Below are positions 26,693 through 36,791 of a DNA stretch of 64,000 nucleotides, one piece after another. The first letter of the stretch is position 1, and every line of letters starts with the position of its first letter. The stretch is from Jiella soli (GTDB lineage: Bacteria > Pseudomonadota > Alphaproteobacteria > Rhizobiales > Rhizobiaceae), in the NCBI RefSeq assembly GCF_020615385.1, contig NZ_JAJAVB010000048.1:1-64000 (forward strand). Direction: 5' to 3'. Under the pieces are notes generated by a model, which saw nothing but the letters and a program-made list of their open reading frames with translations, had not been told where the DNA came from and ran no database searches. A program made the translations under genes and the position numbers.

Positions 26693-27601
26693 TCACCAGC
26701 TCCCCGAGGATCCGCCGCCGCCGAACGAGCCGCCGCCGCCCGAAAAGCCGCCGCTGGACGAACCGCCCCCGAACGAACTGCCGCTGCTGCGGGAGAAGCC
26801 GGAGGCGGAGGAGGTGTTGCCGAGCGTCCAGACCATGCCGAGCCAGCGATAGCGGTTCGGCCCGACCTTCTTGCCTCGCCGGCGGGCGAGGCGCGACAGG
26901 ACGAACATGGCGATGACCAGCGCCCAGATGCCGAAGAAGACGAGGACGAACAGTCCGGTGGCGACGTCGTCGCCGCTCCAGCCCTTGTTGCGCTCGGCTC
27001 GCGCTTCCAGCTCGGCCGCATTGCCCGACAGCACTGTCAGGATCCCGTCGACGCCCTTCGAGATGCCGGCGGCATAATCGCCCGAGCGGAAGGCCGGCAG
27101 GATGTCGGTCTGGATGATGACCGAGGAGAGCGCGTCGGTGAGCGTGCCTTCGAGGCCGTAGCCGACCTCGATCCGCACCTTGTGGTCGTCGCGCGCGACG
27201 AGGAGGACGACGCCGTTGTTCTCGCCTTCTTGCCCGATCCCCCAGGCCCGGCCGAGCCGATAGCCATAGTCCTCGATCGTATTGCCTTCGAGGCTGGGGA
27301 TCGTCGCGACCACGATTTGGTCGCTCGATTTCTGCTCGAAGGCGGCGAGCTTTTCGGTCATGGCGGCTTCGGTCGCGGGGTCGAGTAGATCGGCCGTGTC
27401 GACGACCCGGCCGGTGAGAGGCGGGAAGGTCTGGGCGGCCGAAGGCGAACCCAAGAGAATGACGACGAACAGCGCGGGGGCGAGCCCCCGGAAAACGGCA
27501 CCGCACCGCGCCGCGATGGCGGCGAACCGCGGAAAGGCTCCCTGCGGGCTGCGCGGGCGGACCGGCGCGCGTTCCGTCAGCGGGGATGCGGTGACGGTCA
27601 T
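26693..27601 (-). CDS. TPM-domain protein (YgcG-like), exported
   Basis: A 302-aa protein with a basic leader and signal helix (GLAPALFVVILLGSPSAAQ), then a periplasmic TPM domain of ~130 residues (LTGRVVDTADLLDPATEAAM, DQIVVATIPSLEGNTIEDYGYRLGRAWGIG, NGVVLLVARDDHKVRIEVGYGLEG). A membrane helix follows (FVLVFFGIWALVIAMFVLS), and then a Gly/Ser-rich tail of the kind usual in the family. Its start overlaps the lemA stop by 4 nt (ATGA). TPM proteins are almost always encoded with LemA, and the plant homologue assists photosystem repair. The bacterial role is unsettled. Confidence 0.88.
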   Translation of the reverse strand: MTVTASPLTERAPVRPRSPQGAFPRFAAIAARCGAVFRGLAPALFVVILLGSPSAAQTFPPLTGRVVDTADLLDPATEAAMTEKLAAFEQKSSDQIVVATIPSLEGNTIEDYGYRLGRAWGIGQEGENNGVVLLVARDDHKVRIEVGYGLEGTLTDALSSVIIQTDILPAFRSGDYAAGISKGVDGILTVLSGNAAELEARAERNKGWSGDDVATGLFVLVFFGIWALVIAMFVLSRLARRRGKKVGPNRYRWLGMVWTLGNTSSASGFSRSSGSSFGGGSSSGGFSGGGGSFGGGGSSGSW

Positions 27602-28224
27602 TTGCCGAAGTCGACCTTCGGCGGCGTGTCCGATCCCGGCGTCGCGGTGAAGGGCTGCATCGGCTGGGCGTCGGGATAGAAGATCGCGGCGATCCAGCGG
27701 CTCGGGATCGTCCTGAGGCCGGTGTTGTAGACCCGGACGGCCTCGATATAGTCGCGGCGCGCCACGGCGATGCGGTTCTCCGTCCCCTCGAGCTGGCTCT
27801 GCAGGGCGAGGAAATTCTGGTTCGACTTGAGGTCCGGATAGGCCTCGACCGTGGCGAGCAGCCGCGACAGCGTGCTGGACAGCTGGTCCTGCGCCGCCTG
27901 GAACTGCTTCACCGCCGCCGGGTCGGTCAGCTGGCTCGCGTCGATCCGCGTCTGCGTCGCCTTGGCCCGGGCCTCGACCACGGCCGTCAGCACGTCCTTC
28001 TCCTGCTTGGCATAGCCCTTCACGGTTTCCACCAGATTGGGGATGAGGTCGCTGCGGCGCTGGTACTGGTTCTGGACCTCGGCCCAGGCGGCCTTCGCCC
28101 GTTCCTCATTGGTCGGAATCGCATTGATCCCGCAGGCCGACAGGACGACGGCGACGAGGGTGAGGATGACGGCGAGCGAAATCGGTCGCAGCCTCTGGAA
28201 ATGGCGGTGGGCGACGGACGACAT
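27598..28224 (-). CDS. lemA: LemA family lipoprotein
   Basis: A 208-aa protein with an N-terminal lipoprotein-type signal (AVILTLVAVVLSACG) and the LemA helical domain: AAWAEVQNQYQRRSDLIPNL, VVEARAKATQ, YPDLKSNQNFLALQSQLEGTE and RDYIEAVRVYNTGLRTIPS. It ends in a short Pro/Asp-rich tail. It is the first gene of an operon with two TPM-domain genes, overlapping the next by 4 nt. It is anchored at the membrane; the function is uncertain. Confidence 0.92.
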   Translation of the reverse strand: MSSVAHRHFQRLRPISLAVILTLVAVVLSACGINAIPTNEERAKAAWAEVQNQYQRRSDLIPNLVETVKGYAKQEKDVLTAVVEARAKATQTRIDASQLTDPAAVKQFQAAQDQLSSTLSRLLATVEAYPDLKSNQNFLALQSQLEGTENRIAVARRDYIEAVRVYNTGLRTIPSRWIAAIFYPDAQPMQPFTATPGSDTPPKVDFGK

Positions 28225-28341
28225 CGGGGCTCCGGTATGGGAAGAGGTCCCGCGCTTGTAGCCCATCGCGGCGCGCTCCAGAAGCCGCCCCAGCCGATCT
28301 TCTGTTGCCCTTCGCCGCCATTTCGGCGAGAGGTGGTGGCC

Positions 28342-28599
28342 ATGATGCATCAGCCGCCCGAAGACGAACGCCAGCGCGAGGCGAAGGCCATCCTGGAACG
28401 GGTGCGCCTCGAGACCGAGCCGCAGGTGGGCGCGCATTCGCAGGCGATGTTCCTGAAGACGCGCGAGCACTTCCTGGCCCGCGACGTCGACCAGAAGGAC
28501 AGGATCGAGGTGCTCGGCACGCGGATCGGCCGGCTGGCCGGCCTCGCCGGCCTCCTCGTCTTCATCCTTCTACTGGCGCGCCAACTGATGGCCGGTTGA
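28342..28599 (+). CDS. Small membrane-anchored hypothetical protein
   Basis: An 85-aa protein. The N-terminal ~60 residues are charged and helical (EDERQREAKAILERVRLETE, FLKTREHFLARD). They are followed by a single C-terminal membrane helix (RIGRLAGLAGLLVFILLLARQL), a tail-anchored layout. A GAGAGGTGG precedes the ATG pair at 28342/28345. It is followed 21 nt later by the pyridoxal kinase gene and probably co-transcribed. No family recognised. Confidence 0.65.
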   Translation: MMHQPPEDERQREAKAILERVRLETEPQVGAHSQAMFLKTREHFLARDVDQKDRIEVLGTRIGRLAGLAGLLVFILLLARQLMAG

Positions 28600-28620
28600 A
28601 CGGAAATGGCAGGAGGTAGC

Positions 28621-29496
28621 GTGGAAAGCCGAGACCGGCCGGCGGTCATCTCGATTTCGAGCCATGTCGCTCGCGGCAGCGTCGGCAACCGGGCCGCCGC
28701 CTTCGCGCTGGAAGCGCTCGGCTTCCCGGTCTGGTCCGTGCCCACCGTCACGCTGCCCTTTCATCCCGGTCACGGTCCGGGCACGCGGATCGTCCCGCCG
28801 GCGGAGGCCTTTGCCGGCCTTGTCGACGACCTCGCCGGTTCGCCCTGGCTGAAGGAGGTTGGCGCGGTCCTGACCGGCTATTTCGGCTCGCCCGACCAGA
28901 TCGCGCCGACGGTCCGGCTGATCGAGGCCGTGCGACGCGTCAATCCGGAGGCGATCGTCCTCTGCGATCCCGCGACGGGAGATGCCGGACGCCTCTATCA
29001 GCCGGAGGAGACGCTGGCGGCGATAAGGGACCATCTGGTGCCGATCGCCGACATCGCGACGCCGAACCGCTTCGAGCTCGAATTCCTGTGCGGCCTGGAA
29101 CTGTCCGACAATCGCGACCTCGCGGAGGCGGCGAGCGCGCTCGGGCCGCGGACCGTCGTCGTCACCAGCGCCTTCGCCATGTTGCGCGGGGGCACCGGAA
29201 ACCTCCTGGTTCGCGACTTCGAGACGGTTCTGGCCGAACACCGGCTGATCGAAAACGCGCCGAAGGGCGTCGGCGATCTCACCTCCGCCGTCTTCCTCGC
29301 CCGCATCCTTTCCGGCGCGACGCCCGAAAAGGCGCTGCAGGCAACCACCGCGGCGGTCTTCGAGATCCTCGCCCGCACCACCAAGCGCGGGGCCGACGAA
29401 CTGACGCTCGAGACCGATGCCGACAGCCTCAAGCATCCGATGGCGATGGTCCAGATGCGCCGGCTCGCCCATCCGAGTGGCAACCGCCGGGCCTGA
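28621..29496 (+). CDS. pdxY: Pyridoxal kinase
   Basis: A 291-aa ribokinase-fold enzyme that phosphorylates pyridoxal for vitamin B6 salvage. Recognisable segments are VISISSHVARGSVGNRAAAF, FPVWSVPTVTLPFHPGHG, ILVLCDPATGDAGRLY-like block and the anion-hole region PKGVGDLTSAVFLARIL near residue 215, where the usual GTGD is GVGD as in other PdxK/PdxY proteins. The GTG at 28621 is chosen because a perfect AGGAGG lies 4 nt upstream. An in-frame ATG at 28606 would place the ribosome-binding site inside the gene. Confidence 0.92.
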   Translation: MESRDRPAVISISSHVARGSVGNRAAAFALEALGFPVWSVPTVTLPFHPGHGPGTRIVPPAEAFAGLVDDLAGSPWLKEVGAVLTGYFGSPDQIAPTVRLIEAVRRVNPEAIVLCDPATGDAGRLYQPEETLAAIRDHLVPIADIATPNRFELEFLCGLELSDNRDLAEAASALGPRTVVVTSAFAMLRGGTGNLLVRDFETVLAEHRLIENAPKGVGDLTSAVFLARILSGATPEKALQATTAAVFEILARTTKRGADELTLETDADSLKHPMAMVQMRRLAHPSGNRRA

Positions 29497-29618
29497 GGCC
29501 GGCCGGCGGGACGTGCCGGACCGTCCCGGCCTTCCGCCCCGGTGCCGCCCTCGCGCGAATGGCGACGGGCCGCCGAACGCCGATTGATCGCGCTGCAGCA
29601 AGTGGGTAATTGTCTATC

Positions 29619-30269
29619 ATGCAGAGCTTCCTCCCCGACCACCTCGTCACCGGCTATCAGTCCTTCCTGGAGAAGCGTCTCCCGGGCGAGAGACAGCGCT
29701 TCCGCCAGCTCGCCCAGAGCGGCCAGGAGCCGAAGACGATGGTCATCGCCTGCTGCGATTCGCGCACGGCGCCTGAGACGATCTTCGACACCGCGCCCGG
29801 CGAGATCTTCGTCGTGCGGAACGTCGCCAATCTCGTGCCGCCCTACGAGCCGGACGGCGAGTATCACTCGACCTCGGCGGCGCTGGAATTCGCGGTCCAT
29901 GCCTTGAAGGTCGAGCATGTCGTCATCCTCGGCCATGGCGGCTGCGGCGGCATCCATGCCGCGCTCTCGCCCTCCGCTGAACCCTTGTCGCCGGGCGATT
30001 TCATCGGCAAGTGGATGAGCCTGCTCGACCCGGTCGCCAAGGCCGTCGGATCCAACGAACTGATGACGGCTAGGGAACGGCAGGCGGCGCTGGAGCGGAT
30101 CGCCATTCGCCACTCGATCGCCAATCTCAGGACCTTTCCGGCGATCAAGGCGCTCGAGGACGAGGGCAAGCTCTCGCTGCACGGCGCCTGGGTGGATATC
30201 GCCTCGGGCGAACTCTGGGCGATGGATCCGGGCAGCGGCGACTTCCAGCGCACGGTGGAAGAGGGCTGA
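29619..30269 (+). CDS. Beta-class carbonic anhydrase
   Basis: A 216-aa zinc enzyme interconverting CO2 and bicarbonate. The beta-class zinc ligands are visible: CCDSR (Cys and Asp, ~44-48) and GHGGCGG (His and Cys, ~104-110). Further support comes from FVVRNVANLVPPY and the STSAALEFAVHALKVEHVVILG strand. Length and motifs fit the plant-like/prokaryotic beta clade. The ATG at 29619 is taken as start, although a TTG three codons earlier is possible. It is cytoplasmic; a single gene downstream of pdxY. Confidence 0.93.
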   Translation: MQSFLPDHLVTGYQSFLEKRLPGERQRFRQLAQSGQEPKTMVIACCDSRTAPETIFDTAPGEIFVVRNVANLVPPYEPDGEYHSTSAALEFAVHALKVEHVVILGHGGCGGIHAALSPSAEPLSPGDFIGKWMSLLDPVAKAVGSNELMTARERQAALERIAIRHSIANLRTFPAIKALEDEGKLSLHGAWVDIASGELWAMDPGSGDFQRTVEEG

Positions 30270-30634
30270 TAGCCTGCGAGGCCGCGTCGCGCGGGTGCGT
30301 CGGAATTTCCCCGGCCACTGAGCGGCTGGCCGATCGGTCCGGAGCTTCACCTGGCCAGGTCTCCTGAGAGAACCGTGACGGTCCGCCTTGCCGGGCTCGC
30401 GAGGGCCGCTTGTTGAGCGCCGGGTCATCGCGCTGACACGATGCTGTGCAGGATCAGGCCAAGCGCTCGCATCGGTTTCCGTGGAAAGCGTGTCACAGAC
30501 GCAACATTCTGTTGCGTTCTGGGACAAGGCCGCCTTGCGAACAGGCGCTGCGGTCTTCTTTATGAGAATCGAACGGGTGGTCGGGGCAAATCGCGCCATC
30601 CTGGGAAAGAGATAGGCCGGGGAAGGCAACGAAC
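30270..30634 (+). promoter_or_regulatory. Upstream region of the Omp19-like gene with inverted repeat
   Basis: A 365-nt interval without a convincing gene. It contains a perfect inverted repeat, ACGCAAC and GTTGCGT separated by ATTCT (30499-30517), about 120 nt before the lipoprotein start. This is the sort of dyad bound by a dimeric regulator, whose identity is unknown. A GGGGAAGG ribosome-binding site lies just before the gene. Confidence 0.4.
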
Positions 30635-31267
30635 ATGACACGAGTGACAATGACGGGCGCGGCGTTGGTCGCCCTTCTTGCGGCGGCGGGATGCTCGCGC
30701 TCGGTATCGCCCTTCGAGAGCAGCGGCCCAGCGCCGCTGACGCCGGCACCCACCGGACAGGTGGCAGCCAACCAGCTGCCGCCGCCGCCTCCGCCTCCGC
30801 CGCCGCCCTCGACCACCACCAACGACCTCGCCCAGAACCAGACCGGCACCGACGGCACGATGCCGACCGACCAGGCAGATGCCGGGACGGGCAACACCAA
30901 CGGGTCGAACTCCGGAACCGGCACGAACGGAAGCAACTCGAGCCAGTCCAGCGGCGGCGGCACGCAGGTCGCCTCGCTCGATTCCAAGCCGCTCTCGCGC
31001 GCCAGCGTCAGCGGTTTCTACAAGCTTTCGACGACCGGCGGAAACTGCCAGATCGGCCTCGCCTACACCAAGTGGGCAGGCGGCTACCGCGCCGCCTCGC
31101 GCGGCTGTCCCGGCAAGATCGCCGATGTGACCGCCTGGGACGTGTCGGGCAGCCAGGTCGTCCTGAAGGATTCCGGCGGCGCGACCGTCGCCAACCTCTC
31201 CTCGGCCGGCGGCTCCAAATACACCGGCCGGACCGCCGGCGGGCAGGAGGTCACCATCTACCGCTGA
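30635..31267 (+). CDS. Omp19-like outer-membrane lipoprotein (Inh-type protease inhibitor)
   Basis: A 210-aa protein with lipoprotein signal (VALLAAAGC; acylated Cys20). A disordered region with a ten-proline run (~49-58) and Asn/Gly/Ser-rich linker follows. The C-terminal ~95-residue domain matches the Brucella Omp19 / protease inhibitor Inh layout: VSGFYKLSTTGGNCQIGL, GGYRAASRGCPGKIADVTAWDV, GGATVANLSSAG and the end GQEVTIYR. The two cysteines (NCQI, RGCPG) would form the family's disulfide. It is probably surface-linked and may inhibit host or competitor proteases, as reported for Brucella Omp19. A good terminator follows at 31289. Confidence 0.88.
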   Translation: MTRVTMTGAALVALLAAAGCSRSVSPFESSGPAPLTPAPTGQVAANQLPPPPPPPPPPSTTTNDLAQNQTGTDGTMPTDQADAGTGNTNGSNSGTGTNGSNSSQSSGGGTQVASLDSKPLSRASVSGFYKLSTTGGNCQIGLAYTKWAGGYRAASRGCPGKIADVTAWDVSGSQVVLKDSGGATVANLSSAGGSKYTGRTAGGQEVTIYR

Positions 31268-31288
31268 TCTCCGGATCCTCCCGGCAGT

Positions 31289-31317
31289 GCGGGCCTTTCG
31301 GCCCGCCCTTCCTTCTT
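31289..31317 (+). terminator. Terminator of the Omp19-like gene
   Basis: GCGGGCC / GGCCCGC stem with TTTC loop (31289-31306), followed by the pyrimidine-rich CCTTCCTTCTTTC. Confidence 0.7.
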
Positions 31318-31426
31318 TCGCTGCATTGCACCGGGATCCCGAATTCGGCTAGAGCCGGTCGGGCAGATGGCGCCGTCGGCCGGTCGAGCGGACCGGTCCA
31401 GTGCGGCGCGGTGAGACGGAGCACGG

Positions 31427-32605
31427 ATGCAGACGCCGAAGCCGCCTGAGGGCAAAGCGAGACCGGGGCCGGTGCGCTCCGCGCTGGAGCGTCTGATCGA
31501 GAAGGGCGAGATCGAGCCGGATACGCTGCAGCGGCGCCTCGCCGACCGGCTCGACCGGCTCGACCGGACCCTGTCGCTGGAGACAGTCGCCTCCAAGGGC
31601 AGCGCGCTCGGCTGGCTGTTCGGCAAGAAGAAGTCCGCGGAGCCCGTCCGCGGCCTCTACATCTACGGCGCCGTCGGCCGCGGCAAGACCATGCTGATGG
31701 ACATGTTCTACCGGCAGACCTCGGTCGCGAAAAAGCGGCGCGTGCATTTCCATGCCTTCATGGGGGACGTGCACGAGCGGATCGGCGCGCATCGCAAGGC
31801 GCTGAAGGAGGGGCGGGCGAAGGGCGACGACCCGATCCCGCCCGTTGCCAGCGCGATCGCCTCCGAAGCCCGGCTCCTGTGCTTCGACGAGTTCACCGTC
31901 ACCGACATCGCCGATGCGATGATCCTGTCGCGCCTCTTCGACGCGCTCTTTGCCGAAGGCGTCGTTCTCGTCGCGACCTCCAACGTCGCGCCGGACGATC
32001 TTTACCGCGACGGGCTGAACCGGCCGCTCTTCCTGCCCTTCGTCGACCATCTGAAGGCGCATGCCGACGTCTTCGAGCTCGACGGGGCGGAGGACTACCG
32101 GCTGGCGACGCTCGGCCGGGACGACGTCTATCTTGCGCCGCTGGGCGCTGAGACCGCGGCCCGTATCGACGCCATCTGGAAGACGCTGATCAACGGCTCT
32201 AAGGAGGGGACGGCGTCCCTGTCGGTAAAGGGCCGCACGGTCGCCGTCCCGCGGGCCGGCAACGGCGCGGCGCGCTTCGCCTTCGACGATCTGCTGAAAC
32301 GGCCGCTCGGGGCGCAGGACTATCTGGCGCTCGCCAGGCGCTTCCACACCATCGTGCTGGAGGACGTGCCGGTGATGGCGGAGGCCGAGCGCAACGAGGC
32401 CAAGCGCTTCATCACCCTCGTCGACGCGCTTTACGATTCCGGCCGCCGCCTCGTCGTCTCGGCCGAGGCGCCGGTGGACGAACTCTATCGCGCGCAAAAC
32501 GGCACTGAAGCCTTCGAATTCGACCGTACGGTCTCGCGGCTGATCGAGATGCGGTCCGAGGAGTATCTGGAGAAGGCCGAGGCGCGGGACGAGCGGGCGG
32601 CGTAG
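31427..32605 (+). CDS. zapE: Cell division protein ZapE (AFG1-like ATPase)
   Basis: A 392-aa AAA-type ATPase. Walker A is YIYGAVGRGKTMLMD (~residue 80) and Walker B is LLCFDEFTVTD (~150). The family also shows HFHAFMGDVHERI, VLVATSNVAPDDLY and RFHTIVLEDVPVM. ZapE is associated with constriction of the Z-ring, and the mitochondrial homologue AFG1/LACE1 with protein quality control. In many Hyphomicrobiales it precedes mdh and the suc operon, but here a parDE module and typA follow instead. Confidence 0.94.
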   Translation: MQTPKPPEGKARPGPVRSALERLIEKGEIEPDTLQRRLADRLDRLDRTLSLETVASKGSALGWLFGKKKSAEPVRGLYIYGAVGRGKTMLMDMFYRQTSVAKKRRVHFHAFMGDVHERIGAHRKALKEGRAKGDDPIPPVASAIASEARLLCFDEFTVTDIADAMILSRLFDALFAEGVVLVATSNVAPDDLYRDGLNRPLFLPFVDHLKAHADVFELDGAEDYRLATLGRDDVYLAPLGAETAARIDAIWKTLINGSKEGTASLSVKGRTVAVPRAGNGAARFAFDDLLKRPLGAQDYLALARRFHTIVLEDVPVMAEAERNEAKRFITLVDALYDSGRRLVVSAEAPVDELYRAQNGTEAFEFDRTVSRLIEMRSEEYLEKAEARDERAA

Positions 32606-32645
32606 AAATCCGTTCTCGTCTCCGACACGGATGCGCTCCCCAGGT

Positions 32646-32668
32646 CTGGTATGATAAATTCATACCAG
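32646..32668 (+). promoter_or_regulatory. Putative ParD operator upstream of parDE
   Basis: A perfect inverted repeat with arms CTGGTATGA and TCATACCAG flanking TAAAT, ending 17 nt before the parD start. Ribbon-helix-helix antitoxins autoregulate by binding such dyads. The centre also overlaps a GATAAAT that could act as a -10 element. Confidence 0.7.
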
Positions 32669-32685
32669 GCTTGGTGGAGAGTGTG

Positions 32686-32967
32686 ATGGCGGCGAGCGAA
32701 AAGCGGACTTTCAGCCTTCCGGCGGAACAGGCGGCGTTCATCGATCAGCTCGTGGAATCGGGAGCTTACGCGACCAGCAGCGAGGTGATCCGCGACGGGC
32801 TTCGGGCGCTTCAGGAGCGTAACGCCGCGGTCGAGCGATGGCTGCGCGATGAAGTGGCACCCACTTACGATCGGTGGAAGGCCGATCCAAGCGGCGCGAT
32901 CACGCCCGATGAGATGGCGGAGAGGGCACGCAAGCGGCACGAGCGCCGCTCGCAGGCAAAGGCGTGA
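32686..32967 (+). CDS. parD: ParD-family antitoxin
   Basis: A 93-aa protein. The N-terminal ribbon-helix-helix DNA-binding domain (KRTFSLPAEQAAFIDQLV, SGAYATSSEVIRDGLRAL) is followed by a helical toxin-neutralising tail ending in RARKRHERRSQAKA. The ATG at 32686 has GGAGAG upstream and is preferred to a TTG at 32671. A perfect dyad lies just upstream, fitting autoregulation. It overlaps the toxin start by 4 nt (GTGA). The antitoxin is intact although the toxin is frameshifted. Confidence 0.88.
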   Translation: MAASEKRTFSLPAEQAAFIDQLVESGAYATSSEVIRDGLRALQERNAAVERWLRDEVAPTYDRWKADPSGAITPDEMAERARKRHERRSQAKA

Positions 32968-33265
32968 AACGGCGCTCCGTCATCTCTACGCCCGAGGCAG
33001 CAGATGATCTCGACCGGATCTATGAGATTATCGCAGGCGCCGGCAGCTCCACCGCGGCGGACCGATATGATCGACGTATCAGAGCATTTTGCGACGGTCT
33101 CGAATACGCTCGGAGCGCGGGTCACGGCGCGACGACATCCGGCCTGGGTTGCGCGTGATCGGGTTTGAGCGCCGGGTCTCCGTGGCATTCGTGGCGGAGG
33201 CTGAACGCGTCGTCATTCTGCGTGTGTTTTACGGTGGAGCCGACTGGGAAGCGGACCTGCCCTGA
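32964..33265 (+). pseudogene. parE: ParE-family toxin, frameshifted
   Basis: The GTG-initiated frame encodes a ParE/RelE-fold start (VISTPEAADDLDRIYEII, RRIRAFCDGLEYA) and then goes off into an early stop at 33156-33158. The proper continuation SERGSRRDDIRPGLRVIGFE and the C-terminal region ERVVILRVFYGGADWE is in the frame shifted by one base and ends at 33265. Inserting one base at about 33108-33110 (GC|TCGG) restores a normal ~100-aa ParE. ParE toxins poison DNA gyrase; the truncated product lacks the C-terminal strands and should be inactive. A sequencing error cannot be excluded. Confidence 0.85.
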
Positions 33266-33353
33266 CACCAGCCATGCCGACCAGGACGGCCTTCGGACCT
33301 CGGCTGGAAGCCGGGGCCAGAAGCCGCCCGGAAGTTTTGCGGCGACGTGTCCC

Positions 33354-35180
<1,827 letters not shown>

Positions 35181-35634
35181 AGGACTACCGGTGTTGGACG
35201 CGCCGAAAGCCCCCGCCGGAACGGAAGGGGCGCGGAGACGGTCGAAAATCTGATTTCGCGTGAGCGTATACAGGAAAATGTGCGCCTGCGAAAGGCTCCC
35301 GAATCGGCGGCGCGTCGGCATGGCCGCCTGCATCGGAGCGCTTCGTCCGGTCCGGGGCGCCGGCGCGGCTCCGGAGGCCACCTGCCGGGTTCCCCGGACG
35401 TCGCCGAACTCCTTTCATCGCCACAGAAATTGGCAGAATGCGTCCGGGAACGGCCGGGCGCGGCACCCATTGACCGAGTAACCCGCACGAAGGGCGCGCG
35501 ATGTCGCGCCGTATCGAAGCGACGATCTCGCGCCCCGGAGGCGCGAGCGCGCGCAGACGGATCGGTTCGCCGCGAGAACACACGCGGGTTCGGCGCCGAT
35601 TTCAGAACAACGATTCACCGAGGGAGACAAGTTT
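35181..35634. other. Divergent intergenic region, no gene seen
   Basis: A 454-nt interval between typA (leftward) and the Asn/Asp-rich exported protein (rightward). Short frames occur but have no ribosome-binding site or recognisable composition. It presumably holds both promoters. A GGGAGAC lies directly before the gene at 35635. Confidence 0.5.
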
Positions 35635-36696
35635 ATGAAGAATCATCTTTTGACGACGATCGCCGCTGGGGCTCTTCTCGCCGCACCGGCGGCCGCCTTC
35701 GCGCAGTCCGGAAATCAGAACATTTATCATCCCAACGCATCCACGAATAATTCCAGCGACCAGGGCTACGGCGGCTGGAACCGCGATCAGGACCGGTCCT
35801 GGCAGGGCCGCAGCGGCCAGAACCAGTATGGCGATCGCGACGGGTACGGTGTTCAGCGCGATTATGACGACGGCCGGGGATACGATCGCGACCGCTATGG
35901 GAACAATGATGCCTATGGATCGCGGGATGGCTACGGCCAGCAGTACCGCGACGACCGTGACGGGCGCTCCTATGGCGGCGACCAGCTCTACGGACAGCAG
36001 GATCGCCATGGCAGCGATCGCGGCCGATACGGAAATGATGGCAATTCCTATTCCGACCGCAACGGTTCGCGCCACGACTGGCGCGATCGGGACCGTAACT
36101 GGAACTCGAGCGACGACCGCAATCGGAGCTGGAACAACGATCAGAACCGGAACTGGAGCCAGAACCAGGACCAGGACCAGGACTGGTACGATAACCGCAA
36201 CCGGTCCGGCGAGCAGAACCGGACCGGCAATGACAGCCGCTATGGCGAGAACCGCTCGGGCGGCCAGAACGACCAGAACCAGTCCATGATCGCGGACTCC
36301 GTCGGCTCGGCCGCGCAGGCTCGCCAGGCGCTGCAGCGGGCCGGATACAGCAACATCAGGATCGTCCGCGCGTCCTATCTTATCCAGGCCGAGACGCCGC
36401 ACGGTGAGGATGTCCTGATGGTCGTCCGCGCGCCGCGCAATGCCTCCGACAATTCCTCGTCGGGCAGCAGCAGCTCCGGGTCGAACAGTGACGAAAACCA
36501 GGCCAACAATCCCGGCCGGAACGGCCAGGTCTGGATGCAGAACAGCGGCTCGTCCGGCAGGAACTCGAATGAAAGCGGGAACTCGGCGAGCGCGTCCGGC
36601 AACGACTCCTCCAGCGAGGATCAGACGGTGAACCGCCAGAAGAATTCCGGGTCTGACGACGATAGCGGCAACAGCAGCTCCGGCAGCACCGACTGA
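35635..36696 (+). CDS. Exported Asn/Asp/Arg-rich low-complexity protein with small central domain
   Basis: A 353-aa protein with a clear signal peptide (LLTTIAAGALLAAPAAAFAQ). Residues ~25-215 are low complexity, dominated by Asn, Asp, Arg, Gly, Gln, Tyr and Trp, with loose repeats such as DRDGYG, RNWN, NQDQDQDW. A folded-looking segment of ~45 residues follows (ADSVGSAAQARQALQRAGYSNIRIV, then TPHGEDVLMVV), which recalls a PepSY/BON-like alpha-beta unit. A Ser/Asn-rich tail ends the protein. The GGGAGAC ribosome-binding site and a strong terminator support it as a real single gene. No function is known; an envelope-associated or matrix role is conceivable. Confidence 0.75.
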   Translation: MKNHLLTTIAAGALLAAPAAAFAQSGNQNIYHPNASTNNSSDQGYGGWNRDQDRSWQGRSGQNQYGDRDGYGVQRDYDDGRGYDRDRYGNNDAYGSRDGYGQQYRDDRDGRSYGGDQLYGQQDRHGSDRGRYGNDGNSYSDRNGSRHDWRDRDRNWNSSDDRNRSWNNDQNRNWSQNQDQDQDWYDNRNRSGEQNRTGNDSRYGENRSGGQNDQNQSMIADSVGSAAQARQALQRAGYSNIRIVRASYLIQAETPHGEDVLMVVRAPRNASDNSSSGSSSSGSNSDENQANNPGRNGQVWMQNSGSSGRNSNESGNSASASGNDSSSEDQTVNRQKNSGSDDDSGNSSSGSTD

Positions 36697-36727
36697 CGGC
36701 TGTTTGCCCAGTAGCATGACGCAACGG

Positions 36728-36761
36728 CGAAGGCGGTGATCCCGCCTTCGTCTTTTTTTTT
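36728..36761 (+). terminator. Strong intrinsic terminator
   Basis: CGAAGGCGG (36728-36736) pairs with CCGCCTTCG (36742-36750) across a 5-nt loop and is followed by an almost pure T-run of 11. Confidence 0.92.
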
Positions 36762-36791
36762 GCGTACCCGCGTTGCCTGCCAGCTACGCCG

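Noticed and set aside
35602-36717. Hydrophobic 371-codon frame antisense to the Asn/Asp-rich protein
   Set aside because: The apparent membrane protein is the antisense of polar Asn/Asp codons, which read as Val/Ile. The sense strand has a signal peptide, a ribosome-binding site and a terminator.
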